Positions 1 to 7,874 of a stretch of 64,000 nt of DNA are shown piece after piece; the first letter of the stretch is position 1; each line of letters begins with the position of its first letter. This stretch comes from JAVBMU01 sp031552185. GTDB lineage: Bacteria > Actinomycetota > Actinomycetes > Actinomycetales > Cellulomonadaceae. Below the pieces are notes generated by a model, which did no database searches, had not been told where the DNA came from, and saw only the letters and a list, made by a program, of their open reading frames with translations. Location: NCBI GenBank assembly GCA_031552185.1, contig JAVBMU010000007.1:17485-81484 (forward strand). The letters run 5' to 3'. The position numbers were made by a program, and so were the translations under genes.

Positions 1-530
1 AGAAGGACACCAAGGGCGTCGACGTCAACGTGAACATCGAGGCCCGGGGCGCCCTGACCTTCTCGGTCGAGTCCGACTCGGTGACGCTCGCGGAGAACGG
101 TACGACGGCGGAGATGCGAAAGTTCACGGGCACGTTGCCCACCGTCACAGTGACCGACACCCGCAACCCGCTCGACATCCCCGACGGCACGTGGTGGTCG
201 GTCCTGGGCACCGCTTCGGACTTCGAGGGCACCGCGGGCCAGGCCGACATCACGGCCGACCACCTCGGCTGGACGCCGAACCTGATCAGCGACCCGGGCG
301 AGGGCGTTGCCGAGGGTCAGGAGGTCGTCACCTCGATGGACGCCCCGACCATCGTCACGCCGCCGAACAACGTCGGCCTCGTCGACCAGGAACTCCTCGT
401 CTCGTCGTTCGACTCCGGGGACACCGCCCCGGGCGTGTACAAGGTCAACGCGAACCTGTTCCTGCACACCTCGCCGTTGGTGCAGGCGGGCACCTACACC
501 TCGACGCTCACGCTCTCGCTGTTCGAGTGA
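1..530 (+). CDS. WxL-domain-like cell-surface protein, 3' part
   Basis: The frame is open from base 3 with no stop, so the gene probably starts before the window; the GTG at 30 lies inside coding sequence and has no clear ribosome binding site. The visible 176 residues form a beta-rich, Cys-free domain with the tryptophan motif TWWSVLGTASDF, a second aromatic motif LGWTPNLI, and the C-terminal ending AGTYTSTLTLSLFE. That ending resembles the last strand of WxL domains, which bind peptidoglycan non-covalently in other Gram-positives. A DUF916-type protein, the usual partner of WxL proteins, follows at 701, which supports the assignment. Export and surface location are inferred; the signal peptide would be upstream of the window. 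The WxL call rests on motif resemblance only. Confidence 0.6.
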   Translation, partial: KDTKGVDVNVNIEARGALTFSVESDSVTLAENGTTAEMRKFTGTLPTVTVTDTRNPLDIPDGTWWSVLGTASDFEGTAGQADITADHLGWTPNLISDPGEGVAEGQEVVTSMDAPTIVTPPNNVGLVDQELLVSSFDSGDTAPGVYKVNANLFLHTSPLVQAGTYTSTLTLSLFE

Positions 531-557
531 GCCCTGGCGGTGTAGCACACTAGGCGG

Positions 558-587
558 GCGGGGGTCGCGCGAAGGCGCGGCCCCCGC
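558..587 (+). terminator. Hairpin after the WxL-like gene
   Basis: Two 13-base arms (GCGGGGGTCGCGC and GCGCGGCCCCCGC, one G-T pair) surround a GAAG loop, 28 bases after the stop codon. There is no long T run, but such GC-rich hairpins commonly serve as terminators in high-GC Gram-positives. It separates the WxL-like gene from the DUF916 gene at 701. Confidence 0.6.
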
Positions 588-700
588 TTCGCGCCCAGCT
601 GCACTCGCCGGCCGAGTTCGCGCCGGCCCGTTCGCCCCCGCAGTCCTGGCCCCAGCCGCACCGTCGCCGGCCGGTCGCCCGTCGTTCCGCAGGAGTCATC

Positions 701-1828
701 GTGATCCGAGTCCGGTCGGCACTCGCCGCCGTCGCTGTCGTCGTTTCCGCGGGGTTGCTCGCGGCTCCGGGTCAGGCCGCCTCCCAGGAGGACAATGTCG
801 TGTCCTGGTCGGTGCAGCCGGCCACCGCCAAGGGGCCCACCGGTCGAGCCTGGATCGAACTGGACGCCGACCCGGGGGACACCTTCACCCAACATCTGGC
901 GGTCCGCCTCTACGGATCCAAGCCGCAGACGTTCAGGCTCAGTGCGGCCGACGGCTACCTGACGCCCAAGGGTCGGTTCAACATGCTGACCGCCGACAAG
1001 AAGTCCGTCGACGCCGGAACCTGGATCACCGTTGCGCCCAGTGTCGACGTCGCCGCCGGGCAGACCGTCGTCGTGCCCTTCACGATCAAGGTGCCCAAGG
1101 ACGCTGCTCCGGGCGATCACCCGGCCGGGATCGCGGCGTCGATCACCTCGTCCGGCGGCGGGAACGTCGGCGTCGAGAGCCGGGTCGGATTCCGGGTCAT
1201 GCTCCGGGTCTCCGGCGAGGTCCGCGCGACGGTGGCGGTCCGGTCGGTCGACATCTCGTACGAGCCCTCCTGGAATCCCTTCGCCCCGGGTGCCATGCGG
1301 GTGAGTTACGACGTGGTGAACACCGGCAACGTCCGGGTGGCGGCCGGCACCGTGGTGTCGGTGGGCGGGCGCAACGTCGGCCGGGATCTCCCGGAGGTCA
1401 TGCCGGGCGGGACCCGCGCCGTCACCACGAGCATCGATGGGATCTGGCCGACCGGCAGGGTCACGGCGAAGATCGTCGCGACCCCGAAGGCGGTCGCCTC
1501 CGCGACGTCGCCGCTCAGCGGTGTCCGGTCGGCCTCCGCCGCGGCGTCCGTGTGGGCGTTCCCGTGGCCCCAGGCGCTGCTGCTCGCGCTCGTGCTCCTG
1601 CTCGGTTGGGGAGTGTTCGACGAGCGACGGCGTCGGCGGCGCCGCATGGACGCCAAGCTCGCCCGGGCGCGCGAGGAGGGCCGCGCTGCGGCTCTCGCCG
1701 GTGCCGCGACGGGCCCGGCGGGGCCGGCTGCCGCGACGGGCTCGGCAGGGCCGGCGGCCGCGACGGCACCCACCGAGCCCGAGGCGCCGAACGCCCCGGA
1801 AGCCCGCGAGGAACTCGCCGGCGAGTAA
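701..1828 (+). CDS. DUF916-type WxL-interacting membrane-anchored protein
   Basis: A 375-residue exported protein. The order is: N-terminal signal peptide (about residues 1-26, cleavage near GQAAS), two beta-rich domains (about 30-150 and 155-270) with the DUF916-like pattern of a ligand domain followed by a second Ig-like domain (VSYDVVNTGNVRV), one transmembrane helix (about 285-303, PQALLLALVLLLGWGVF), a basic stop-transfer RRRRRRR stretch and an Ala/Pro/Glu-rich cytoplasmic tail. Start GTG 701 is chosen because the signal peptide begins there. In firmicutes these proteins bind WxL proteins and peptidoglycan; the WxL-like gene directly upstream fits a two-component surface system. The target is not known here. 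Confidence 0.75.
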   Translation: MIRVRSALAAVAVVVSAGLLAAPGQAASQEDNVVSWSVQPATAKGPTGRAWIELDADPGDTFTQHLAVRLYGSKPQTFRLSAADGYLTPKGRFNMLTADKKSVDAGTWITVAPSVDVAAGQTVVVPFTIKVPKDAAPGDHPAGIAASITSSGGGNVGVESRVGFRVMLRVSGEVRATVAVRSVDISYEPSWNPFAPGAMRVSYDVVNTGNVRVAAGTVVSVGGRNVGRDLPEVMPGGTRAVTTSIDGIWPTGRVTAKIVATPKAVASATSPLSGVRSASAAASVWAFPWPQALLLALVLLLGWGVFDERRRRRRRMDAKLARAREEGRAAALAGAATGPAGPAAATGSAGPAAATAPTEPEAPNAPEAREELAGE

Positions 1829-1933
1829 TCACCCCCTACCAGGCACGCCCCTGAGACCTCGTGCACCTGGGACCCACCACCCCGACACCCTGACCTCGCG
1901 CGGCACCTCGCCTACGCCTGCCGGGCGGTCGCG

Positions 1934-1939
1934 TAACCT
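1934..1939 (+). promoter_or_regulatory. -10 element TAACCT of a probable leaderless prfB transcript
   Basis: TAACCT ends 8 bases before the GTG 1948 start codon, and no Shine-Dalgarno sequence lies between. This matches the TANNNT-then-start pattern seen before at least ten genes in the window. Confidence 0.5.
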
Positions 1940-1947
1940 TGGGGACC

Positions 1948-3063
1948 GTGGCGATCATCGACTTTCCGCAGGAGATCCGCAGCCTTCGCTCGACGCTCGA
2001 GTCCATTAGCGCCGTGAGCGACCCGGAGGCGTTGCGGGCGCGCATCGCCCAACTGTCCGAGGACGCCTCCGCCCCCAATCTCTGGGACGACCCGGAGTCG
2101 GCGCAGCGGGTGACCAGTTCGCTCTCGGCGGCGCAGGCCGAATTGGACCGGATCCAGAAGCTGTCGGTGCGGATCGAGGACCTCGAGGCCCTGGTCGAGT
2201 TGGCCGAGGCGGCCGGGGAGGACGACGCCGACGGCGCGGAGGCCATGGCCGAGGCCGAGGTCGAGTTGGCCGGCATCCACAAGGATCTGGGCGAGTTGGA
2301 GGTCCGGACCCTGCTGTCCGGCGAGTACGACGCGCGCGAGGCCGTCGTCACCATCCGGTCCGGCGCCGGCGGCGTCGACGCCGCCGACTTCGCCGAGATG
2401 TTGCTGCGAATGTACCTCCGTTGGGCCGAACGGCACGGGTACCCCACCCAGGTTCTGGACACCTCCTATGCCGAGGAGGCCGGACTGAAGTCCGCGACGT
2501 TCGAAGTCAAGGCGCCGTACGCGTTCGGGAACCTCAGCGTGGAGGCGGGCACGCACCGACTGGTGCGCATCTCGCCGTTCGACAACCAGGGCCGGCGCCA
2601 GACGTCGTTTGCGGCGGTCGAGGTGATTCCGCTCATCGAGCAGACGGACTCGATCGACATCCCCGAGTCGGAAATCAAGGTCGACGTCTTCCGGTCCTCG
2701 GGCCCTGGTGGGCAGTCCGTCAACACCACGGATTCGGCCGTACGCATGACCCACGTGCCCACCGGCATCGTCGTCTCGATGCAGAACGAGAAGTCCCAGA
2801 TCCAGAACCGGGCCGCCGCGCTGCGGGTCCTGCAATCCCGGCTGCTGCTGCTTCGCCAGGAGCAGGAGCGGGCGAAGAAGAAGGAACTCGCCGGGGACAT
2901 CAAGGCAAGCTGGGGCGACCAGATGCGCTCCTACGTCCTGCAGCCCTACCAGATGGTCAAGGATCTGCGGACGGAGCACGAGGTCGGGAACCCCGCGGCC
3001 GTCTTCGACGGCGACATCGACGGCTTCATCGAGGCCGGGATCCGCTGGCGCCGGGCCAACTGA
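1948..3063 (+). CDS. prfB: Peptide chain release factor 2
   Basis: RF2 recognises UGA and UAA stop codons in the ribosomal A site and triggers peptidyl-tRNA hydrolysis. The 371-residue protein has the N-terminal coiled coil (about 1-110), the RF2 stop-codon tripeptide SPF in ISPFDNQGRRQTSF, and the universal GGQ motif in SSGPGGQSVNTTDSAV. The whole gene lies in one frame, so the programmed +1 frameshift at an internal UGA known from E. coli and many other bacteria is absent. Start GTG 1948 (MAIIDFPQEI) was chosen because of the close -10 box; a TTG at 1939 would add three residues. The prfB-ftsE-ftsX order is standard in actinobacteria. Confidence 0.97.
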   Translation: MAIIDFPQEIRSLRSTLESISAVSDPEALRARIAQLSEDASAPNLWDDPESAQRVTSSLSAAQAELDRIQKLSVRIEDLEALVELAEAAGEDDADGAEAMAEAEVELAGIHKDLGELEVRTLLSGEYDAREAVVTIRSGAGGVDAADFAEMLLRMYLRWAERHGYPTQVLDTSYAEEAGLKSATFEVKAPYAFGNLSVEAGTHRLVRISPFDNQGRRQTSFAAVEVIPLIEQTDSIDIPESEIKVDVFRSSGPGGQSVNTTDSAVRMTHVPTGIVVSMQNEKSQIQNRAAALRVLQSRLLLLRQEQERAKKKELAGDIKASWGDQMRSYVLQPYQMVKDLRTEHEVGNPAAVFDGDIDGFIEAGIRWRRAN

Positions 3064-3091
3064 CGCCGGGCCGCGGGAACTGACGCCGAGC

Positions 3092-3106
3092 GCCGGCTTC
3101 GCCGGC
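3092..3106 (+). terminator. Short hairpin after prfB
   Basis: GCCGGC-TTC-GCCGGC stem-loop, 28 bases after the prfB stop and before the ftsE start region. The 148-base gap also holds a possible -10 (TACTCT, 3159-3164) for ftsE. A terminator or attenuator role is inferred from position and shape only. Confidence 0.35.
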
Positions 3107-3211
3107 CGATCCGGCGTGGCCCGGCGTGTCCGGCGGGGTTTCGGGTGCTCGTGCTGTCTACTCTGCCTGCGATGGCAGAAGTCTTTTCCCCCACGAGAGA
3201 CCTACCAGCCT

Positions 3212-3919
3212 GTGATCCGATTCGAGAACGTCACCAAGATCTATGCCCGGGGGGCGCGGCCCGCCGTGCGGGACATGTCGCTGGACATCGAGCGGGGAGA
3301 GTTCGTTTTTCTCGTCGGCGCCTCGGGGTCCGGCAAGTCCACTTGCCTGCACCTGATCCTGCGCGAGGAGCGGCCCACCAGCGGGCGCGTCTTCGTCGCC
3401 GGGCGCGAGCTGTCCTCGCTGTCGAGTTGGAAGGTGCCGCACTTGCGGCGCCGGATCGGCGTCGTCTTCCAGGACTTTCGGCTGCTGCCGAACAAGACGG
3501 TGTTCGAGAACGTCGCCTTCGCGCTGCAGGTGATCGGCAAGCCCCGCCACCAAATCGCGCTCACCGTTCCGGAGACGCTCGAGCTGGTGGGACTCGCGGG
3601 CAAGGAGAAGCGGCGACCGCACGAGCTGTCCGGCGGTGAGCAGCAGCGCGTGGCCATTGCCCGCGCCTTCGTGAACCGGCCGCCGATTCTGCTGGCGGAC
3701 GAGCCGACGGGAAACGTCGACCCCACGACGTCGCTCGGCATCATGCGCCTGCTGGACCGGATCAACCGGACCGGCACCACCGTCGTGATGGCGACGCACG
3801 ACGACGGCATCGTGAACCAAATGCGCAAGCGCGTGGTCGAACTCGACACCGGTGTCCTCGTCCGGGACCAGGCGCGCGGCGAATACGCCGCCAGCCGCAC
3901 CGGGGGGACGGAGCCATGA
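3212..3919 (+). CDS. ftsE: Cell division ATP-binding protein FtsE
   Basis: ATPase of the FtsEX complex, which couples divisome assembly to activation of peptidoglycan hydrolases outside the membrane. The 235 residues show Walker A GASGSGKST, signature LSGGEQQRVAIARAF, Walker B ILLADEPTGNVDP and the H-loop ATHD. GTG 3212 (VIRFENVTKIY) aligns with the usual FtsE N-terminus; reading further upstream would add an unlikely Cys/Arg-rich stretch. It overlaps ftsX by four bases (ATGA), implying translational coupling. Confidence 0.96.
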   Translation: MIRFENVTKIYARGARPAVRDMSLDIERGEFVFLVGASGSGKSTCLHLILREERPTSGRVFVAGRELSSLSSWKVPHLRRRIGVVFQDFRLLPNKTVFENVAFALQVIGKPRHQIALTVPETLELVGLAGKEKRRPHELSGGEQQRVAIARAFVNRPPILLADEPTGNVDPTTSLGIMRLLDRINRTGTTVVMATHDDGIVNQMRKRVVELDTGVLVRDQARGEYAASRTGGTEP

Positions 3920-4824
3920 GGTTCATCATCACCGAGGTCGCCAAGGGATTGCGGCGCAACCTGACTATGGTCGTCTCGGTCATCCTGGTCACCTTTGTCT
4001 CGCTGATGTTCGTCGGCGCTGCCGGTTTGCTCCAGATGCAGATCGGCAAGATGAAGGACGATTGGTACGGCAAGGTCGAGGTCTCGGTCTTTCTGTGCCC
4101 GGCGGACTCCTTGAAGGCCGGTTGCGCCGGCGGCGAGGTCACTGAGGGGCAGATCGCCGCGCTGCGGCAGGTGATGGAGACCCAACTCCCCGATCAACTG
4201 CGCACCGTCTATTTCGAATCGAAGCGGGACGCATTCGAGTCCTTCAGCGAGCGGTATCCGGACGGCTACTACCTGGGCACCAAACTCACGGTGGACGACA
4301 TGCAGTCGTCCTTCCGGCTCAAGCTCACCAATCCCAAGGATTACGACGTCGTCGCGGACGTTCTGACCGGGCGGCCCGGGGTGGAGTCGGTCAACGACCA
4401 GCGGCACGTCTTCGACACGCTGTTCCTGGCGATGGACCGGGCGACGCTGCTGTCCGCCGGGCTCGCCGCGGTCATGCTGTTGGCGGCGGTGCTGCTGATC
4501 GCCACCACCATCCGTTTGTCGGCGTTCTCCCGGCGGCGCGAGACGGGGATCATGCGGTTGGTCGGCGCCTCCAACACGTTCATTCAACTGCCCTTCCTGC
4601 TGGAGGGGGCGATCGCCGCCGTCGTCGGAGCGTTGCTCGCGGTGGCGGGGCTGTGGCTGGGCGTCAAACTCGTCATCGGGGACTGGTTGGCCGAGTCCGT
4701 GCGGTGGGTGGCGTACGTTGATGTCCAGGACGTCCTGCGCCTGGCGCCGATCTTGATTGCCGTCGCGGTCGGGCTGGCGGCGATCTCATCCGTGGTAACC
4801 CTGCGCCGACACACGAGGGTGTGA
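3916..4824 (+). CDS. ftsX: Cell division protein FtsX
   Basis: Membrane partner of FtsE, 302 residues. It has one N-terminal transmembrane helix (about 21-43), a large extracellular loop (about 45-170) containing a Cys pair (FLCPADSLKAGC) that may form a disulfide, and three C-terminal helices within the FtsX/MacB permease domain (motif RRRETGIMRLVGAS). In this family the extracellular loop recruits and activates a murein hydrolase; the M23 peptidase gene starting two bases downstream is the obvious candidate partner. Confidence 0.96.
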   Translation: MRFIITEVAKGLRRNLTMVVSVILVTFVSLMFVGAAGLLQMQIGKMKDDWYGKVEVSVFLCPADSLKAGCAGGEVTEGQIAALRQVMETQLPDQLRTVYFESKRDAFESFSERYPDGYYLGTKLTVDDMQSSFRLKLTNPKDYDVVADVLTGRPGVESVNDQRHVFDTLFLAMDRATLLSAGLAAVMLLAAVLLIATTIRLSAFSRRRETGIMRLVGASNTFIQLPFLLEGAIAAVVGALLAVAGLWLGVKLVIGDWLAESVRWVAYVDVQDVLRLAPILIAVAVGLAAISSVVTLRRHTRV

Positions 4825-4825
4825 C

Positions 4826-6208
4826 ATGAGAATCTCCGGACTGTCCCGACTCGGCGCCGCAGTGGCCCTGGTGCTGGCCCTGCTGAGTGGTGCCGCCGTC
4901 GCCCACGCCGACGACATCGATGACCGGCGCGCCGCCGCCGAAGCGAAGCGGCGCTCCATCCTCGCCGGTCAGGACAAGCTCAAGGCGGACCTCGAGGACA
5001 CCGACGCCGCCCTGTCCCAGGCGGTGCTCGACCTGCAGCGGATCGAGGCCGAGTTGCCCGTCGCCCAGGCGGAACTGGCGGCCGCGGAGGCCGACGTCGA
5101 GCGCACCCAGCGCGCGGCGACCCTGCTCGCCGGCCGGCTCGAGGACGCCCGGGGCGAGGAGGCGACGATCGCCAAGCAGGTCGCCGCCAGTTCCGGGCAG
5201 GCCGACGCCGCCCGGCGCAGCCTGGTGCGGATGGCCCGGCAGGCCTACCGCGGCGACGGCGACCTCAGCGGGCTCGCGGTGGTCACCGGCGCGCGCAGCA
5301 CCGAGGAGTTCATCGACGACTACGCGATCTCCTCTACAGCGGCCCGCAGCCAGGCGAGGTCCCTCGCCGACCTCGAGCGGGCGGAGGCCAACGCCCGCAA
5401 CCAGCAGGCCCGGCTCGCCGCGGTGCGCTCGCTCGTGGCCGAGCTCAAGGCGGAGGCCGACCAGAACCTCGTCGAGGCCCGGGCGGCTCGCAAGGCGGCC
5501 GCGGACCGCAAGGCCGAAGTGGCCGCGCTCATCACCACCCAAGCGGCCAAGAAACGGACCATCGAGGCCCGCAAGGCGCAGGCCCAGGCGGAACTCGAGC
5601 AGGGCGAGGTCGAGCGCCGGAACCTGGAAGCAGAACTCAAGCGGGTCATTGCCGAGCAGCGGGCGCGCGATGCGCGCCTCGCGGCCGAGCGAGCCAAGAA
5701 GGAGAAGGCGCAAGGGAGCAAGAACTCCGGCAGTGGTGGATCGGGCGCCCGGGCGGGCTCTGGCGCGGGTTCCGGCGCGGGTTCCGGCGCGCGCGCCGGC
5801 ACGTCGAAGGCGACGTTCCTGTCCTACCCGACGCGGAACGTCGTCGTGACGTCGTCCTACGGGATGCGATTCCACCCGGTGCTGCACATCTGGCGGTTGC
5901 ACGCCGGGACTGATTTCCGAGCGCGCTGCGGGACGCCCGTGCTGTCCTCGGCGCCCGGCACAGTCCTGTCCGCCCGGACCCTCGGCAACGGGGCGAAGCA
6001 GGTGGTCGTCAATCACGGCTTCTCCGGCGGTCGAAGCGTGATGACGGGCTACCTCCACCTCAGCCAGTGGGTCGTGCGCCCGGGGCAGCACGTCTCCCGG
6101 GGTCAGGTGGTCGGCTACTCCGGGAACACCGGTGTCTCGACGGCGTGCCACCTGCACTTCGAGGTCTACGTCAATGGCAACACCGTGAACCCGATGTCGA
6201 TGCTCTGA
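4826..6208 (+). CDS. Coiled-coil M23 peptidase, probable FtsEX-controlled murein hydrolase or activator
   Basis: A 460-residue secreted protein with a signal peptide (about 1-28, cleaved near AHAD), a long Ala/Glu/Arg-rich coiled coil (about 30-290), a Gly/Ser/Ala linker (about 295-325) and a C-terminal M23/LytM domain (about 330-460). The zinc ligand motifs are present: HAGTDF (HxxxxD) and HLHFE (HxH). This makes it likely to be an active endopeptidase, unlike E. coli EnvC whose LytM domain is degenerate. Architecture and position after ftsX match EnvC/PcsB-like FtsEX effectors. smpB would normally follow closely; here about 10 kb of other genes intervene. Confidence 0.9.
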   Translation: MRISGLSRLGAAVALVLALLSGAAVAHADDIDDRRAAAEAKRRSILAGQDKLKADLEDTDAALSQAVLDLQRIEAELPVAQAELAAAEADVERTQRAATLLAGRLEDARGEEATIAKQVAASSGQADAARRSLVRMARQAYRGDGDLSGLAVVTGARSTEEFIDDYAISSTAARSQARSLADLERAEANARNQQARLAAVRSLVAELKAEADQNLVEARAARKAAADRKAEVAALITTQAAKKRTIEARKAQAQAELEQGEVERRNLEAELKRVIAEQRARDARLAAERAKKEKAQGSKNSGSGGSGARAGSGAGSGAGSGARAGTSKATFLSYPTRNVVVTSSYGMRFHPVLHIWRLHAGTDFRARCGTPVLSSAPGTVLSARTLGNGAKQVVVNHGFSGGRSVMTGYLHLSQWVVRPGQHVSRGQVVGYSGNTGVSTACHLHFEVYVNGNTVNPMSML

Positions 6209-6218
6209 GGCCGCCGGG

Positions 6219-6761
6219 TCAGGCAGTATCGGTGGTCGCCCAAACGGTCCGGAGCCTCGTCAGGGCTCGGCTGAGTCGGGTCGTCACAGTACTTCGGGGA
6301 CAGCCGAGCAACTCACCCGCCTCCGCTGTCGTGAATCCCACGAGGACGACAAGTTCCACGACCGACCTCTGCGCCGGCGGGAGCACTTCAAGGACCGCCG
6401 GCCTACCCAGCTGCGCCGGGTCCGGGACCTGCGCGGGCGGACCGAATTCGGCGCGGAGTCGGTGTTCGAGTCGCCGCCTTCGCCTTGTCCTCTCGTGGTT
6501 GTGCGAAAGCTTGCGCTTCGCGACCCCGTAGAGCCACGCTCGGCGATCCGAGGCGTCCGTCGGGAGCGTCGCCCAGCGGTGCCATGTGATGAGGAACACG
6601 TCGGCAGCGATGTCTTGGGCAGTGTCGGGATCGGACCGGCGGGCAATAAAAGCTTCGAGTTTCGCCCAAGTTCCGGCAAAAAACTCGCTGAATTCAGTTT
6701 GTGCAGAATGGTGTTCAGCGGGAGGTTCGGCATGTGCAAATTGTTCTGGTGTCATTGCCAT
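6219..6761 (-). CDS. ECF-type RNA polymerase sigma factor (module 1)
   Basis: A 180-residue sigma-70 family protein of ECF size. Region 2 lies about residues 20-85 (SDPDTAQDIAADVFLITWHRW, with the downstream helix RRAWLYGVAKRKLSHNHER). Region 4 lies about 115-165 and ends in the helix-turn-helix TTAEAGELLGCPRSTVTTRL. The start ATG at 6761 is preferred over upstream codons because it sits just before region 2 and is preceded by GAAG; ATG 6755 is possible. It is divergent from the lipoprotein gene at 6968 and convergent with the M23 gene. No anti-sigma gene adjoins it, unlike the second sigma gene of the island. It probably drives the divergent module; that is inference from position. Confidence 0.88.
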   Translation of the reverse strand: MAMTPEQFAHAEPPAEHHSAQTEFSEFFAGTWAKLEAFIARRSDPDTAQDIAADVFLITWHRWATLPTDASDRRAWLYGVAKRKLSHNHERTRRRRRLEHRLRAEFGPPAQVPDPAQLGRPAVLEVLPPAQRSVVELVVLVGFTTAEAGELLGCPRSTVTTRLSRALTRLRTVWATTDTA

Positions 6762-6967
6762 TTCGCTTCGAGAGATTGGGGTCTGCCCCGAGTTTGGTTG
6801 ACACTCGGGGGCTGCGGTAGTCAGGCCTCGTCTGCTGGTCACCTACCTCACGAGGGAATGGGTTCGATGAAGTGACGAAGCCCACATCACCCGGGGGTGA
6901 TGGTCGCTCGATCCTCGGGATGAGAAGTCGACTGGGCGCGTCCGCGCCCCGACCGAGGAGGTGTCCC
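6762..6967. promoter_or_regulatory. Divergent promoter region of module 1 with a 16-bp palindrome
   Basis: The 206-base gap between the divergent sigma and lipoprotein genes holds a TTGACA hexamer at 6798-6803 and a perfect palindrome ATCACCCGGGGGTGAT at 6886-6901. The palindrome lies 66 bases before the GTG 6968 start, a sensible place for an operator. A strong ribosome binding site GAGGAGG (about 6955-6961) precedes the start. Which regulator binds is unknown. Confidence 0.45.
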
Positions 6968-7873
6968 GTGCGATTCCGCACACTCGTGACCGTCGTTATT
7001 CCGGTCTTGTGCGTTGCGGGTTTGGCGGCTTGCCGGGCCGGCGGGGACTCGCCCTCCGGGGCGACCTCGCTGATGCTGGAGGAGTCATCGCTCATCGCCG
7101 GTGCGTACGCCAACCCGCTGGATCCCATCATGTTTCCGAATCCGACGCAGCAGTCCCTCATCACGGCGGCGCTCGAGCAACAGGTATCGATATGCATGCA
7201 GGACCGCGGATTCGACTACAACCCCGGAGACGGCATCCCCCGGCGTCGGGGAGCCGAAGATGCGCAGTACACCTTCACTGTCACCGATCCCGACGTGGCG
7301 GCGGAATACGGCTTCCATCCGGCTAGCTGGGTCCGGGATGAACAGGATGCCGAGGCGCGCGGCAAGTCCACGTCGCCGGAGGGCTATGAGGCCGCACTTC
7401 TTGGGGAGACGGACAAGAAGAAGGTCACCGACAAGGCCGGTACGGTGATCGCCTCCTATGACCCCGACTCGTGCCTCGGGAAGGCCAAGGACGCAGTGAC
7501 GCCGAAGTGGGCGCAGCAGGAACGTATCTACGACGTGTCGGCAGAGATCCTGCTCGATGTGAGCGATGAGGTGCCGGGCCACGAGAAGGTGCAAGCGGCT
7601 TCCCGGACGTGGGGTTCCTGCATGGAAAAGGCCGGCTATTCGTACGCCTCACCGATGGATGCGGCAGATGACTTCGACACCAACTTGCCGACGTCGGACG
7701 AGATCAAGGTGGCGGTTGCCTCGGCCACGTGTCAGCAGGAGTCCGGGTTGTTGCGGACCTGGTCGGAGGTGCGCGCGCGACTCACGCAGGTAGCGCTCGA
7801 CAAGCATCCCGGCATCGTCGCCGAATGGCTTGGCCTACAGCGTGAGGCTGCTTCCCGCGCGGAAGCTGGCTGA
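6968..7873 (+). CDS. Cys-rich lipoprotein of unrecognised family (module 1)
   Basis: A 301-residue lipoprotein: signal peptide with lipobox LAAC (lipidated Cys at about residue 21) and a mature part of about 280 residues. I do not recognise a domain. Four further Cys (in ICMQDRG, DSCLGKA, SCMEKAGY, ATCQQESG) are all conserved in the paralog at 13266, suggesting two disulfides. Other shared blocks are ESSLI-GAYANP-D-IMFP, DAQYT, GYE-AL-G and DKHPGIV. GTG 6968 is chosen because GAGGAGG precedes it and the signal peptide starts there. One base separates its stop from the adaptor start, so it belongs to the transporter operon and could be a substrate-binding or accessory subunit. Confidence 0.8.
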   Translation: MRFRTLVTVVIPVLCVAGLAACRAGGDSPSGATSLMLEESSLIAGAYANPLDPIMFPNPTQQSLITAALEQQVSICMQDRGFDYNPGDGIPRRRGAEDAQYTFTVTDPDVAAEYGFHPASWVRDEQDAEARGKSTSPEGYEAALLGETDKKKVTDKAGTVIASYDPDSCLGKAKDAVTPKWAQQERIYDVSAEILLDVSDEVPGHEKVQAASRTWGSCMEKAGYSYASPMDAADDFDTNLPTSDEIKVAVASATCQQESGLLRTWSEVRARLTQVALDKHPGIVAEWLGLQREAASRAEAG

Positions 7874-7874
7874 G

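Noticed and set aside
307..1854. Long Arg/Pro/Gly-rich reading frames overlapping most genes
   Set aside because: High GC content keeps alternative frames open; these lack family motifs, ribosome binding sites and sensible composition, and overlap well supported genes.
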